A stretch of 64,000 bases of DNA from Bacillota bacterium (lineage in GTDB: Bacteria > Bacillota > Negativicutes > Sporomusales > UBA7701), in NCBI GenBank assembly GCA_023415775.1, contig JAEZJM010000019.1, positions 186,001-250,000 of the forward strand, written 5' to 3'. How positions within the stretch are numbered: position 1 is the stretch's first letter; each line of letters begins with the position of its first letter. The notes under the pieces were generated by a model. The model ran no database searches. It was not told where the DNA came from and saw only the letters and a list, made by a program, of their open reading frames with translations. A program made the translations under genes and the position numbers. Below are positions 8,621 to 16,356 of the stretch, one piece after another.

Positions 8621-10510
8621 GTGAGCCGGATTGCGAAGTCGGCATTCCTCATGGCTCTCGACGCCATGATCGTAATGGCCACGCCTTTAATAGCGCTATA
8701 TATAAGATTTGAGGGCAACGTCGAATCCCAGTATTTGCTGACGATGCTCAATTTCCTGCCGCTTGTCGTCGTCGTCCGCCTGACGTCTTTTTACTTTTTC
8801 GGTCTTTATAACCGCCTGTGGCGGTATGCGAGCATCAACGAACTTATCTCGATAATAATGGCTGTTACCGCAAGTTCGGCGGTCATAGCGTCCGCCATGT
8901 TATGGATGCAGTCTGGCATACCCAGGACGACTTACCTTCTGGCATGGATGCTCGACATTGCCCTGATCGGCGGCAGCCGGCTGGGGGTGCGAATCCTTTA
9001 TCACATACGCCAGCGCCAGGCCAGCCGCAGCTTGAACGTACTGATCGTCGGCGCAGGCGACGCGGGGGCTATGATCGCCCGGGAAATCCAACAGCGGGTC
9101 TATGACGACAAAAAGGTCATCGGCTTCATCGACGACGATGTCGGAAAGCATAATCAGATGCTGTACGGAGCGAAGGTCTTGGGTACGCGGGACGACATCG
9201 TCCCGATCGTGGCGACCTGCCAGGTGCAAGAGATCATCATCGCGATGCCGTCAATCGGCGGTCGGTTGCTACGGCAAATCATGAAGGAATGCAAAAAGAC
9301 CAACTGCGCGATCAAGGTCGTTCCAGGGCTCTATGAACTCATCGACGGCAAAGCTTCGGTGGACCAACTGAGAAATGTCGACCTCGAAGACTTGCTGCGC
9401 CGCGAGCCAGTGCGGCTCGACCTCGACGAGATCGCCAACTATCTCGCCGGGAAGAGAGCGTTGGTAACAGGGGCGGGCGGCTCAGTGGGATCGGAGCTCT
9501 GCCGCCAGATTGCCAGAATAGGACCGGCGAACCTGGTGCTGCTGGGAAAAGGCGAAAACAGTATCTACGAGATCGACCGCGAGCTGAAGGGAAAGTACCC
9601 CGCACTGTCCATAATACCGGTAATAGCCGATGTAAGAGACGCAAACCGCATTAATAACGTGTTTAATACATACAAACCGGAAGTCGTTTTCCACGCCGCG
9701 GCTCACAAGCATGTCCCACTTATGGAAGAACAGCCGGAAGAAGCGGTCAGCAACAACGTTTTCGGCACCAAGGTCGTCGCCGAGGCGGCCGAACGGCACG
9801 GCGCGGCGACTTTCGTGATGATTTCCACCGACAAAGCGGTCAATCCGACGAGCGTAATGGGGGCAAGCAAGCGACTGGCGGAACTTATCATCCAGAGTAT
9901 GGGCAAAACAAGCAAGACCAAGTTTATTGCGGTACGATTCGGCAACGTTCTCGGCAGCCGGGGCAGCGTCATTCCGCTGTTCAGACAGCAAATAGCGGTC
10001 GGCGGCCCGGTAACAGTGACCCATCCGGAGATGACGCGATACTTCATGACTATCCCGGAGGCGTCGCAACTGGTGCTGCAGGCGGGCGCGATCGCTCAAG
10101 GCGGGGCGGTATTCGTCCTCGACATGGGCGAGCCGGTCAAAATAGTCGATCTCGCCCACGATCTCATCGAACTGTCCGGGTTCACCCCGGAAACGGAAAT
10201 CTCAATAGTCTTTACCGGTATCAGGCCGGGGGAAAAACTGTTCGAGGAGTTGCTGACCGCCGAAGAAGGCACTATGGCGAGCAAACACGAAAAAATCTTT
10301 GTTGCCAATCTGAGGCCCATCAATAAAGACAAGCTCGGCCGCGGTCTGCAAAAGCTGAAGACACTTGCGGCGCCGGAAGACATTGTCGCAGTATTAGAAG
10401 AACTTGTACCCTATTATCGGGAGGCGCGAAGGTATCATGGCGGCAAGGCCGTCAAAGACGAACAAAGGGAGAAGGAATACGGTGAAACAAGCAAATCAGC
10501 AGTCCAGTGA
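8621..10510 (+). CDS. pglF: Membrane UDP-GlcNAc 4,6-dehydratase family protein (PglF/CapD/WbpM)
   Basis: A 629-residue protein with about four N-terminal membrane helices (residues 1-130), a first Rossmann fold (VGAGDAGAM, 143-151) and a catalytic SDR domain (VTGAGGSVGSE, 282-292). The active site reads STDKAVNPTSVMGASK, with Met413 in place of the usual Tyr and Lys417, as in the large membrane-bound dehydratases. These make UDP-4-keto-6-deoxy sugars, the entry to bacillosamine, QuiNAc or FucNAc. The GTG start is preceded by GGTGG. Candidate partners are the aminotransferases at 27802 and 55736, the PglD-like acetyltransferase at 30001 and the PglC-type transferase at 55036. The final sugar is not determined by the sequence. 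Confidence 0.92.
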   Translation: MSRIAKSAFLMALDAMIVMATPLIALYIRFEGNVESQYLLTMLNFLPLVVVVRLTSFYFFGLYNRLWRYASINELISIIMAVTASSAVIASAMLWMQSGIPRTTYLLAWMLDIALIGGSRLGVRILYHIRQRQASRSLNVLIVGAGDAGAMIAREIQQRVYDDKKVIGFIDDDVGKHNQMLYGAKVLGTRDDIVPIVATCQVQEIIIAMPSIGGRLLRQIMKECKKTNCAIKVVPGLYELIDGKASVDQLRNVDLEDLLRREPVRLDLDEIANYLAGKRALVTGAGGSVGSELCRQIARIGPANLVLLGKGENSIYEIDRELKGKYPALSIIPVIADVRDANRINNVFNTYKPEVVFHAAAHKHVPLMEEQPEEAVSNNVFGTKVVAEAAERHGAATFVMISTDKAVNPTSVMGASKRLAELIIQSMGKTSKTKFIAVRFGNVLGSRGSVIPLFRQQIAVGGPVTVTHPEMTRYFMTIPEASQLVLQAGAIAQGGAVFVLDMGEPVKIVDLAHDLIELSGFTPETEISIVFTGIRPGEKLFEELLTAEEGTMASKHEKIFVANLRPINKDKLGRGLQKLKTLAAPEDIVAVLEELVPYYREARRYHGGKAVKDEQREKEYGETSKSAVQ

Positions 10511-11831
10511 TGCGGCTGCAAGACTCAAAGAAAAAATCGTCAACAAAACTGCAAAAGTGGGCGTCATCGGCCTTGGTTACGTTGGTCTGCCGTTAGCTGT
10601 CGAAAAAGGCAAGGTTGGTTTTGATGTGATCGGCTTCGACCGCAGCACAAAACGGGTTGCCCAGGTCAACGCCGGCGACAACTACATCAAAGATGTCAAG
10701 GACGAAGACCTCAAAGCGCTGGTTGCCGGCAAAAAATTAGTAGCGACAGACGACTTCGCCAGGCTAAAAGAAGTCGACGTCATCGTAATATGCGTTCCCA
10801 CCCCGCTAACCATTACCCGCGACCCGGACATATCTTTTATTGTCAACGTAACTAACGCCATCGCCAAACACCTGCAAAAAGGGCAGTTAGTCACCCTCGA
10901 AAGCACCACCTATCCCGGCACGACGTCGGAAGTCATTTTGCCCGAGCTGACCGCTGGCGGCAAAGAAGTCGGCAAGGACTTTTTCCTGGCCTTCTCGCCC
11001 GAGCGAGTCGACCCGGGCAATAAGCGCTACACCACCCAGAACACCTCAAAGGTGGTAGGCGGCATCACCCCTGAGTGCCTCGACGTTGCCGCCACCTTCT
11101 ACCGCCAGACAATCGCTCAAGTTGTACCCGTTTCCTCTACCGAAGTGGCGGAAATGACGAAAGTATTCGAGAATACATACCGGGCGGTGAACATCGCCCT
11201 TGTCAACGAACTTATGCTGCTGTGCGACCGAATGGGCATCGACATCTGGGAGGTCGTCGAGGCGGCAGGCACCAAACCGTTCGGCATCCAGACCTTCTAC
11301 CCCGGCCCGGGGGTGGGCGGGCACTGCATCCCGATCGACCCGTTCTACCTCACCTGGAAAGCAAGGGAATACGACTTTCCGACCAGATTTATCGAACTGG
11401 CCGGGGAAATCAATATTCAGGCCTCTTATTACGTTATCGACAAGATCATCCGGGTGCTCAGCGACAACCGCAAATCGCTGACAGGCGCGAAAGTCCTCCT
11501 CCTTGGCGTAGCCTACAAAAAGGACATCGAGGATTATCGCGAATCGCCGGCGCTTAAAATAATCGACCTCCTGCTGCGGCGGCAGGCCTCAGTCCAGTAC
11601 CACGACCCGTACGTGCCGGAAGTCGAAGCCCACGAGCCATACACCTGGAGCTTCCGCAGCACGGATTTGACGCCGGAGGTCCTTGCCCAGGCAGACTGCG
11701 TCGTTGTCACGACAGACCACACCACCATCGACTACGACTATATAGCCGAGCACGCCCAACTGATCGTAGACACCCGCAATGCCTGCAAGAAAGTCAAGGC
11801 GGAGTACCGGTCAAAAATCACCAAAATTTAG
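10482..11831 (+). CDS. wbpA: UDP-N-acetylglucosamine 6-dehydrogenase (WbpA-like)
   Basis: This enzyme oxidises UDP-GlcNAc to UDP-GlcNAcA using NAD. It has GVIGLGYVGLPLAV (NAD-binding, near residues 27-40), FENTYRAVNIALVNE, and the active-site segment PGPGVGGHCIPIDPFYL with catalytic Cys282, all typical of the WbpA subgroup. The frame is open from 10404, but those codons lie in the dehydratase gene. GTG 10482 follows AGGGAGAAGG and gives 449 residues; ATG 10437 after GGGAGG is an alternative. It overlaps the dehydratase by 29 bases and begins a four-gene run (A-B-D-E) known from Pseudomonas B-band O-antigen synthesis. Confidence 0.93.
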   Translation: MKQANQQSSDAAARLKEKIVNKTAKVGVIGLGYVGLPLAVEKGKVGFDVIGFDRSTKRVAQVNAGDNYIKDVKDEDLKALVAGKKLVATDDFARLKEVDVIVICVPTPLTITRDPDISFIVNVTNAIAKHLQKGQLVTLESTTYPGTTSEVILPELTAGGKEVGKDFFLAFSPERVDPGNKRYTTQNTSKVVGGITPECLDVAATFYRQTIAQVVPVSSTEVAEMTKVFENTYRAVNIALVNELMLLCDRMGIDIWEVVEAAGTKPFGIQTFYPGPGVGGHCIPIDPFYLTWKAREYDFPTRFIELAGEINIQASYYVIDKIIRVLSDNRKSLTGAKVLLLGVAYKKDIEDYRESPALKIIDLLLRRQASVQYHDPYVPEVEAHEPYTWSFRSTDLTPEVLAQADCVVVTTDHTTIDYDYIAEHAQLIVDTRNACKKVKAEYRSKITKI

Positions 11832-11841
11832 GAGCGCTATC

Positions 11842-12894
11842 ATGAAAGAATACGGTTTCGGATTAATCGGCTGCGGTCGCATCGCCAAAAACCATCTAAA
11901 AGCGATCGCTTCCCTCGACAACGCGCAATTGATAGCGGTATGCGATATTGACGACGCCCGGCTCACGGAAGCGAAGGAACAATACGGCTGCCGAACCTAC
12001 GTCGACTACCGCGAGATGCTTACAAATCCGGACATTAAGATAGTAAACATCTGCACCCCCAGCGGCCTGCACGCGAGAATGGCGATCGACGCCATGAACG
12101 CCGGCAAACACGTGCTGGTGGAAAAGCCGATGGCCATGTCGCTTCAAGAAGCAGGCGCGATGATCGCGGCTGCTGAGAAAAACCGCGTTCAGCTCGGTGT
12201 CGTGCATCAAAACCGGTTCAACAAAGCGATCGTCAAGCTACGGCATGCCTTAGAGGAAGGTCGGTTCGGCAAACTGACCCACGGAGCGCTGACCGTCCGG
12301 TGGCACCGCGACAAAAACTACTACGACCAGGCTCCCTGGCGGGGCACCTGGGCCCAGGACGGCGGCTGCCTGATGAACCAGTCGATCCACAACATCGACC
12401 TACTGCAGTGGATGCTAGGTTCGGTAGAGTCGGTATTCGCCTACACCGCCACCAATGCCCGCGAAATAGAGGGCGAGGATGTCGCGGTAGCGGTGCTGAA
12501 GTTCAAGAACGGCGCGTTCGCCACCATCGAAGCGTCGACCACCGTTTACCCCCGCAACCTCGAAGAGACGTTGCACATCTTCGGCACAACCGGCACGGCC
12601 GGCGTCGGCGGCGTCGCCGTCAACAAAATCGAAGCATGGCGGTTCGAAGGCGTAGAAGAAGCCGCCGTGCTCGCCGACCAGGACAAGGAACCGCCCAACG
12701 TTTACGGCTTCGGCCATTACGACATTATTAAAGACTTCATCGACGCGGTTGACAGCGGCCGCCAGCCGTCTGTGCCCGGCCCGGAAGGCTGCAAGGCCCT
12801 CGAAATCATCCTAGCTATCTACCACTCGGTCAAATACCGGGAAGAAGTTAAACTGCCGCTGGCGGAAAAGTTCACGATAGGAGTGGGCTTATGA
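11842..12894 (+). CDS. wbpB: Gfo/Idh/MocA oxidoreductase, WbpB-like 3-dehydrogenase
   Basis: A 350-residue NAD-dependent oxidoreductase. The N-terminus has GLIGCGRIAKNH for nucleotide binding, followed by VEKPMAMS (Lys95 of the EKP motif) and DGGCLMNQSIHNIDL, which holds the family's active-site His and Asp. WbpB oxidises C3 of UDP-GlcNAcA, coupled through 2-oxoglutarate, ahead of transamination by WbpE. ATG 11842 follows AGGAG at 11830-11834, although the frame runs open to 11779 inside wbpA. The gene is followed by an acetyltransferase and an aminotransferase with 4-base overlaps, so the wbp-type reading is strong, though the substrate rests on context. Confidence 0.88.
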   Translation: MKEYGFGLIGCGRIAKNHLKAIASLDNAQLIAVCDIDDARLTEAKEQYGCRTYVDYREMLTNPDIKIVNICTPSGLHARMAIDAMNAGKHVLVEKPMAMSLQEAGAMIAAAEKNRVQLGVVHQNRFNKAIVKLRHALEEGRFGKLTHGALTVRWHRDKNYYDQAPWRGTWAQDGGCLMNQSIHNIDLLQWMLGSVESVFAYTATNAREIEGEDVAVAVLKFKNGAFATIEASTTVYPRNLEETLHIFGTTGTAGVGGVAVNKIEAWRFEGVEEAAVLADQDKEPPNVYGFGHYDIIKDFIDAVDSGRQPSVPGPEGCKALEIILAIYHSVKYREEVKLPLAEKFTIGVGL

Positions 12895-13646
12895 TCAACC
12901 ATATAGACCCATCGGCCCGGCTCGGCCAGGGAGTGGCAGTCGGCCACTTCTCGGTTATCGGCAAAAACGCCCAAGTGGGCGAAAATGTCACCATCGGCAA
13001 CAACGTCACCATCTGGGAAGGCACAGTCATCGGCGCCAACGTCCAGATCGGCGACGGCAGCGTCATCGGCAAACAGCCAAAGCCGAGCAAAACAAGCACC
13101 GTAAAATACGAAGACGCTCTGCCACCGCTTGTTATCGGCGCAAATACGACGATCGGCGCCAACGCCGTTATCTACGCCGGCGCCACCATCGGTGAGAACG
13201 CCCTGATCGCCGACCTCGCCTCGGTGAGGGAAAACTGCAAAATCGGCAACTTCGTCGTTGTCGGACGCGGCGTTGCCGTAGAAAACAAGACAACCATCGG
13301 CGATTACACCAAAATCCAGACGGGCGCTTACATCACCGCCTATATGGATATCGAAGATCATGTCTTCATCGCCCCGATGGTCACCTTCACCAACGACAAC
13401 TTCATGGGCCGGACGAAAGAACGGTTCAAATTCATCAAGGGAGCCACTGTCAAGCGCGGCGCCCGCGTCGGCGGCGGCTCGATAATCCTCCCGGGCGTGG
13501 TAATCGGCGAAGAAACCTTCGTCGCCGCCGGCGCGCTGGTCACCAAAGACACGGCGGAGCGCAAAGTGGTAATTGGCCTGCCGGGCAAAGAAGCGCGGTC
13601 CGTACCTGACTGCGAACTGCTGGAAAACCAGGAGGACAAGAAATGA
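12891..13646 (+). CDS. wbpD: Hexapeptide-repeat acetyltransferase, WbpD-like
   Basis: A left-handed beta-helix acyltransferase of 251 residues, with many hexapeptide repeats such as IGANVQIGDGSVIG and IGANTTIGANAVI, and a C-terminal VKRGARVGGGSIILPGVVIG. It sits between a WbpB-like dehydrogenase and a WbpE-like aminotransferase with ATGA overlaps on both sides, so it most likely acetylates the 3-amino group of UDP-GlcNAc3NA. WbpD proteins are nearer 190 residues; the extra length here is an N-terminal set of repeats split by a loop at about residues 60-80. A different amino-sugar acceptor is possible. Confidence 0.85.
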   Translation: MINHIDPSARLGQGVAVGHFSVIGKNAQVGENVTIGNNVTIWEGTVIGANVQIGDGSVIGKQPKPSKTSTVKYEDALPPLVIGANTTIGANAVIYAGATIGENALIADLASVRENCKIGNFVVVGRGVAVENKTTIGDYTKIQTGAYITAYMDIEDHVFIAPMVTFTNDNFMGRTKERFKFIKGATVKRGARVGGGSIILPGVVIGEETFVAAGALVTKDTAERKVVIGLPGKEARSVPDCELLENQEDKK

Positions 13647-14749
13647 ACTCCGCACGGGAAATCCCCTTCATCGACCTCAAAACCCAGCAAGAGCGCATCA
13701 AAGCCGAGCTGGACGCAAGAATCGCCGCCGTTCTCGAGCACGGCCAGTACATAATGGGGCCCGAAGTCTACGAACTGGAGAAAAAACTGGCCGAATACAC
13801 TGGCGCTAAACACTGCATTTCGGTGGCGAACGGCACCGACGCTCTGCTGATAGCCATGATGGCCCTCGACATCAAGTCCGGGGATGAAGTAATCACCACT
13901 CCGTTCACCTTCATCGCCACGGCGGAAATGATCGCCTTTCTCGGTGCAAAACCTGTATTCGTCGATATCGATCCCCGGACATACAACATCGACCCCAACC
14001 TGATCGAGGCGGCGATCACCCCCCGCACCAAGGCGATAATGCCGGTGAGCCTCTACGGCCAATGCGCCGATATGGACGCCATCAACGTCATCGCCGAAAA
14101 GCATGGCCTCGCCGTCATCGAAGACGCCGCCCAAAGCTTCGGCGCCACCTACAAGGGCCGCAAATCCTGCAACCTTTCCACCATCGGCTGCACCAGCTTT
14201 TTCCCCTCCAAACCGCTAGGCTGTTATGGCGACGGCGGAGCGTGTTTCACCAGCGACGACGCGCTGGCCGCCAAAATGAGCCAAATCCGCCTCCACGGCC
14301 AGGACAGGCGCTACCATCACCCCATCATCGGTCTCAACGGCCGAATCGACACACTCCAGGCGGCCATCCTGCTCGCCAAACTAACCGTTTTCGAAGATGA
14401 AGTCGCTGCCCGCGAGCGTATCGCGGCCCGCTATTCAGAGCTGATGAAAGATATCGCCGTGACCCCGTATATCGAGAAGTTCAATACCAGCGTCTACGCC
14501 CAGTACACCGTCCTGGTCGACAAACGCGAGGAAGTGCAGGACAAGCTGAAAGCGGCGAGAATACCCACTGCCGTGCACTACCCAATCCCGCTGCACAAAC
14601 AGCCGGCTTTTGCATACCTCGGGCTGGGCGATGGGGCCTTCCCGGCCGCCGAAGCCGCAGCCAAGAGAGTTATGAGCCTGCCGATGAGCCCATACCTCAC
14701 CGAAGGTGATATGGACACGATTGTAGATGCACTGAAACAAGTATTTTGA
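13643..14749 (+). CDS. wbpE: DegT/DnrJ/EryC1/StrS aminotransferase, WbpE-like
   Basis: A PLP-dependent sugar aminotransferase of 368 residues. It has NGTDALLIAMMAL, VIEDAAQSFGA (158-168, PLP-ring Asp) and the Schiff-base segment FFPSKPLGCYGDGGA with Lys190. In WbpE this places the 3-amino group on UDP-3-keto-GlcNAcA, with glutamate as donor. It is the last gene of the GC-rich wbp-like run and overlaps the acetyltransferase by 4 bases. After it, base composition drops sharply. Sugar aminotransferases are hard to tell apart, so the exact substrate is taken from its neighbours. Confidence 0.88.
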   Translation: MNSAREIPFIDLKTQQERIKAELDARIAAVLEHGQYIMGPEVYELEKKLAEYTGAKHCISVANGTDALLIAMMALDIKSGDEVITTPFTFIATAEMIAFLGAKPVFVDIDPRTYNIDPNLIEAAITPRTKAIMPVSLYGQCADMDAINVIAEKHGLAVIEDAAQSFGATYKGRKSCNLSTIGCTSFFPSKPLGCYGDGGACFTSDDALAAKMSQIRLHGQDRRYHHPIIGLNGRIDTLQAAILLAKLTVFEDEVAARERIAARYSELMKDIAVTPYIEKFNTSVYAQYTVLVDKREEVQDKLKAARIPTAVHYPIPLHKQPAFAYLGLGDGAFPAAEAAAKRVMSLPMSPYLTEGDMDTIVDALKQVF

Positions 14750-14800
14750 TAATTTTTGACAAAAATTGATTTTATCCAGCAGGAAAACTGAGAGTAATGT

Positions 14801-14849
14801 CAAAGTGCATAGTATTGAGTAAAAAAATTACTCAATACTATGCACTTTG
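14801..14849. repeat. Perfect 22-bp inverted repeat with 5-base loop
   Basis: The left arm (14801-14822) and right arm (14828-14849) are exact reverse complements over 22 bases, separated by AAAAA (14823-14827). No T-run follows on either strand, so it is not a standard terminator. It ends 21 bases before the ATG of the winged-helix gene. It could be an operator for that protein, an RNA hairpin in the leader, or the trace of a mobile element. A poor promoter-like pair (TTGAGT at 14815, TACTAT at 14836, 15 apart) lies within the stem. Confidence 0.9.
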
Positions 14850-14870
14850 TGTTCATATGGAGAAAATACA

Positions 14871-15419
14871 ATGCTTGAATCTATTGTGACCTCAAAGACA
14901 AGAATACAGATGTTGCTGCGCTTTTTTCTCAACCCAAACCGTACTTCATATTTACGTGAACTTGCAGCAGAGCTTAGCGAATCATCAAATGCCATTCGTA
15001 TTGAGCTGAACCGCCTGGAAAAAGCCAAGCTGATTGAATCAAGTCCCCAAGGGCGTATTAAAAGCTACAAGGCGAACCAGAATCATCCGTTATTTGGCGA
15101 TATACAAAGTATTGTTAAAAAGACGCTCGGTATCGACAAAGTGATCAATAACATCGTCGACCGGCTGGGTGATTTGCGGCTTGCCTTTATTACCGGCGAC
15201 TATGCCAGGGGGATAGACAGCGGCATAATAGACTTGGTGCTGGTCGGCCAGATTGACCGGCAGTTCTTGGACAGTCTGGTGCAAAAGACCGAGCCGCTCA
15301 TCGGTAACCGTAAGATACGCTGCCTGTGCCTTAGTGAAGATGATTTTAAGCATCTTTTTACCAAGTTAACGCAGGGTCAGATGATATTTGAAATTTACCA
15401 GGCAGCTGACAATAAATAA
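14871..15419 (+). CDS. Winged-helix regulator with degenerate nucleotidyltransferase-like domain
   Basis: A 182-residue protein. Residues 8-65 form a winged helix-turn-helix (TSYLRELAAELSESSNAIRI is the recognition region). Residues 100-175 resemble a minimal nucleotidyltransferase fold, with GDYARG (109-114) in place of G-S-x-A-x-G and IIDLVLVG (119-126), where only one of the two usual metal-binding Asp residues remains. It is probably catalytically dead. Relatives occur at the start of polysaccharide clusters and are thought to regulate them; no function is proven to my knowledge. ATG 14871 follows GGAG at 14859. It stands directly downstream of a 22-bp inverted repeat and upstream of the exporter genes. 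Confidence 0.8.
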   Translation: MLESIVTSKTRIQMLLRFFLNPNRTSYLRELAAELSESSNAIRIELNRLEKAKLIESSPQGRIKSYKANQNHPLFGDIQSIVKKTLGIDKVINNIVDRLGDLRLAFITGDYARGIDSGIIDLVLVGQIDRQFLDSLVQKTEPLIGNRKIRCLCLSEDDFKHLFTKLTQGQMIFEIYQAADNK

Positions 15420-15477
15420 GGAGTGCTGTGAAGTTATTGCGCAGCTATTTACTCACGCTTCCGAAGGCGGGCATGAC

Positions 15478-15483
15478 TATAAT
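15478..15483 (+). promoter_or_regulatory. Possible -10 element before the ABC exporter
   Basis: A perfect TATAAT lies 58 bases before wzm, in the 121-base gap after the regulator gene. No good -35 hexamer is seen at 16-18 bases; a TG lies 2 bases before the hexamer, close to but not exactly an extended -10. A 7-bp hairpin (15499-15505 with 15509-15515, TGCCTTA/TAAGGCA) follows it in the leader, just before the ribosome site. Confidence 0.3.
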
Positions 15484-15540
15484 CGGCTATCGTTCCAATG
15501 CCTTAAGATAAGGCAGACTAACTAATAGGAGAGATACTAA

Positions 15541-16356
15541 ATGACTGGCAAGGATGGTTTGGCAAGATTGGTGGCTCCTTTCGCCTTACTATATAAATAT
15601 CGGTCGATTTTATGGCAAACGACGCGGACGGATATCCGCTCTCGGTTTGCCGGTTCGACCCTCGGGTTATTATGGTTGGTAATTTATCCGCTATTGTTCC
15701 TCGGCGCTTACGCGATCGTATATTTGTATATTTTTAAAATCCGCTTTCAACTGTTTGATTCCAACGAATATGTTGCCATAATATTCTGCGGGTTAATTCC
15801 TTTTCTGGGCTTCTCTGAAGCTTTGAGCCTTGGGGTGGGATCGGTTGTTAGCAACGCCAACTTGATAAAAAACACATTATTTCCCATTGAATTAGTACCG
15901 GTTAAAGCGGTGTTAATATCGCAATGCACGCAGTTGGTCGGTATGGCCCTATTAATTATGGTAACGATTATTCTGGGTAAAGTATCAATATGGACGCCCT
16001 TCATCATATTAATATGGATATTGCAATTAATTTTCAGTATGGGGGTAGTTTGGATACTATCCAGCCTGAATGTTTTTGTGCGCGACTTACAAAATATTAT
16101 CTCATTAGTAATCCTGATACTGATGATGATAAGCCCGATCGCCTACCCGACGGAGATGGTCCCGGCCAACTTACGTCCGTTCCTTAGTCTTAACCCGCTG
16201 TATTACCTGATTACTTCCTACCAGGACATCTTAATGCTGGGGCATTTGCCGCAAGCTATTATATTATGGATCTTGGCGGGTTTTTCCCTTATTACTTTTT
16301 ATGTCGGTCACAGTTTTTTCATGAAAATGAAGGCGGTGTTCTCGGATAATGTCTGA
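15541..16356 (+). CDS. wzm: Polysaccharide ABC exporter permease Wzm
   Basis: An ABC-2 type membrane protein of 271 residues with about six membrane helices. The N-terminus has the conserved amphipathic entry, in which DIRSRFAGSTLGLLW precedes the first helix, and the C-terminal half has ISPIAYPTEMVP followed by NPLYYLITSYQD, typical of Wzm/TagG permeases. These move lipid-linked polysaccharide across the inner membrane. The ATG at 15541 follows AGGAG (15527-15531). It overlaps wzt by 8 bases. It opens the AT-rich region and may start a new transcript, because a regulator and a possible promoter lie just upstream. Confidence 0.93.
   Translation: MTGKDGLARLVAPFALLYKYRSILWQTTRTDIRSRFAGSTLGLLWLVIYPLLFLGAYAIVYLYIFKIRFQLFDSNEYVAIIFCGLIPFLGFSEALSLGVGSVVSNANLIKNTLFPIELVPVKAVLISQCTQLVGMALLIMVTIILGKVSIWTPFIILIWILQLIFSMGVVWILSSLNVFVRDLQNIISLVILILMMISPIAYPTEMVPANLRPFLSLNPLYYLITSYQDILMLGHLPQAIILWILAGFSLITFYVGHSFFMKMKAVFSDNV

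Noticed and set aside
14756..14761. A perfect TTGACA hexamer after the WbpE-like gene, a possible promoter for the regulator.
   Set aside because: No acceptable -10 hexamer occurs 15-19 bases downstream.
15499..15515. 7-bp hairpin TGCCTTA-AGA-TAAGGCA before wzm, considered as a terminator or LoaP-type antitermination hairpin.
   Set aside because: No T-run follows, and the three-base loop and short stem are not distinctive. There is no LoaP/RfaH-like gene in the window to support antitermination.
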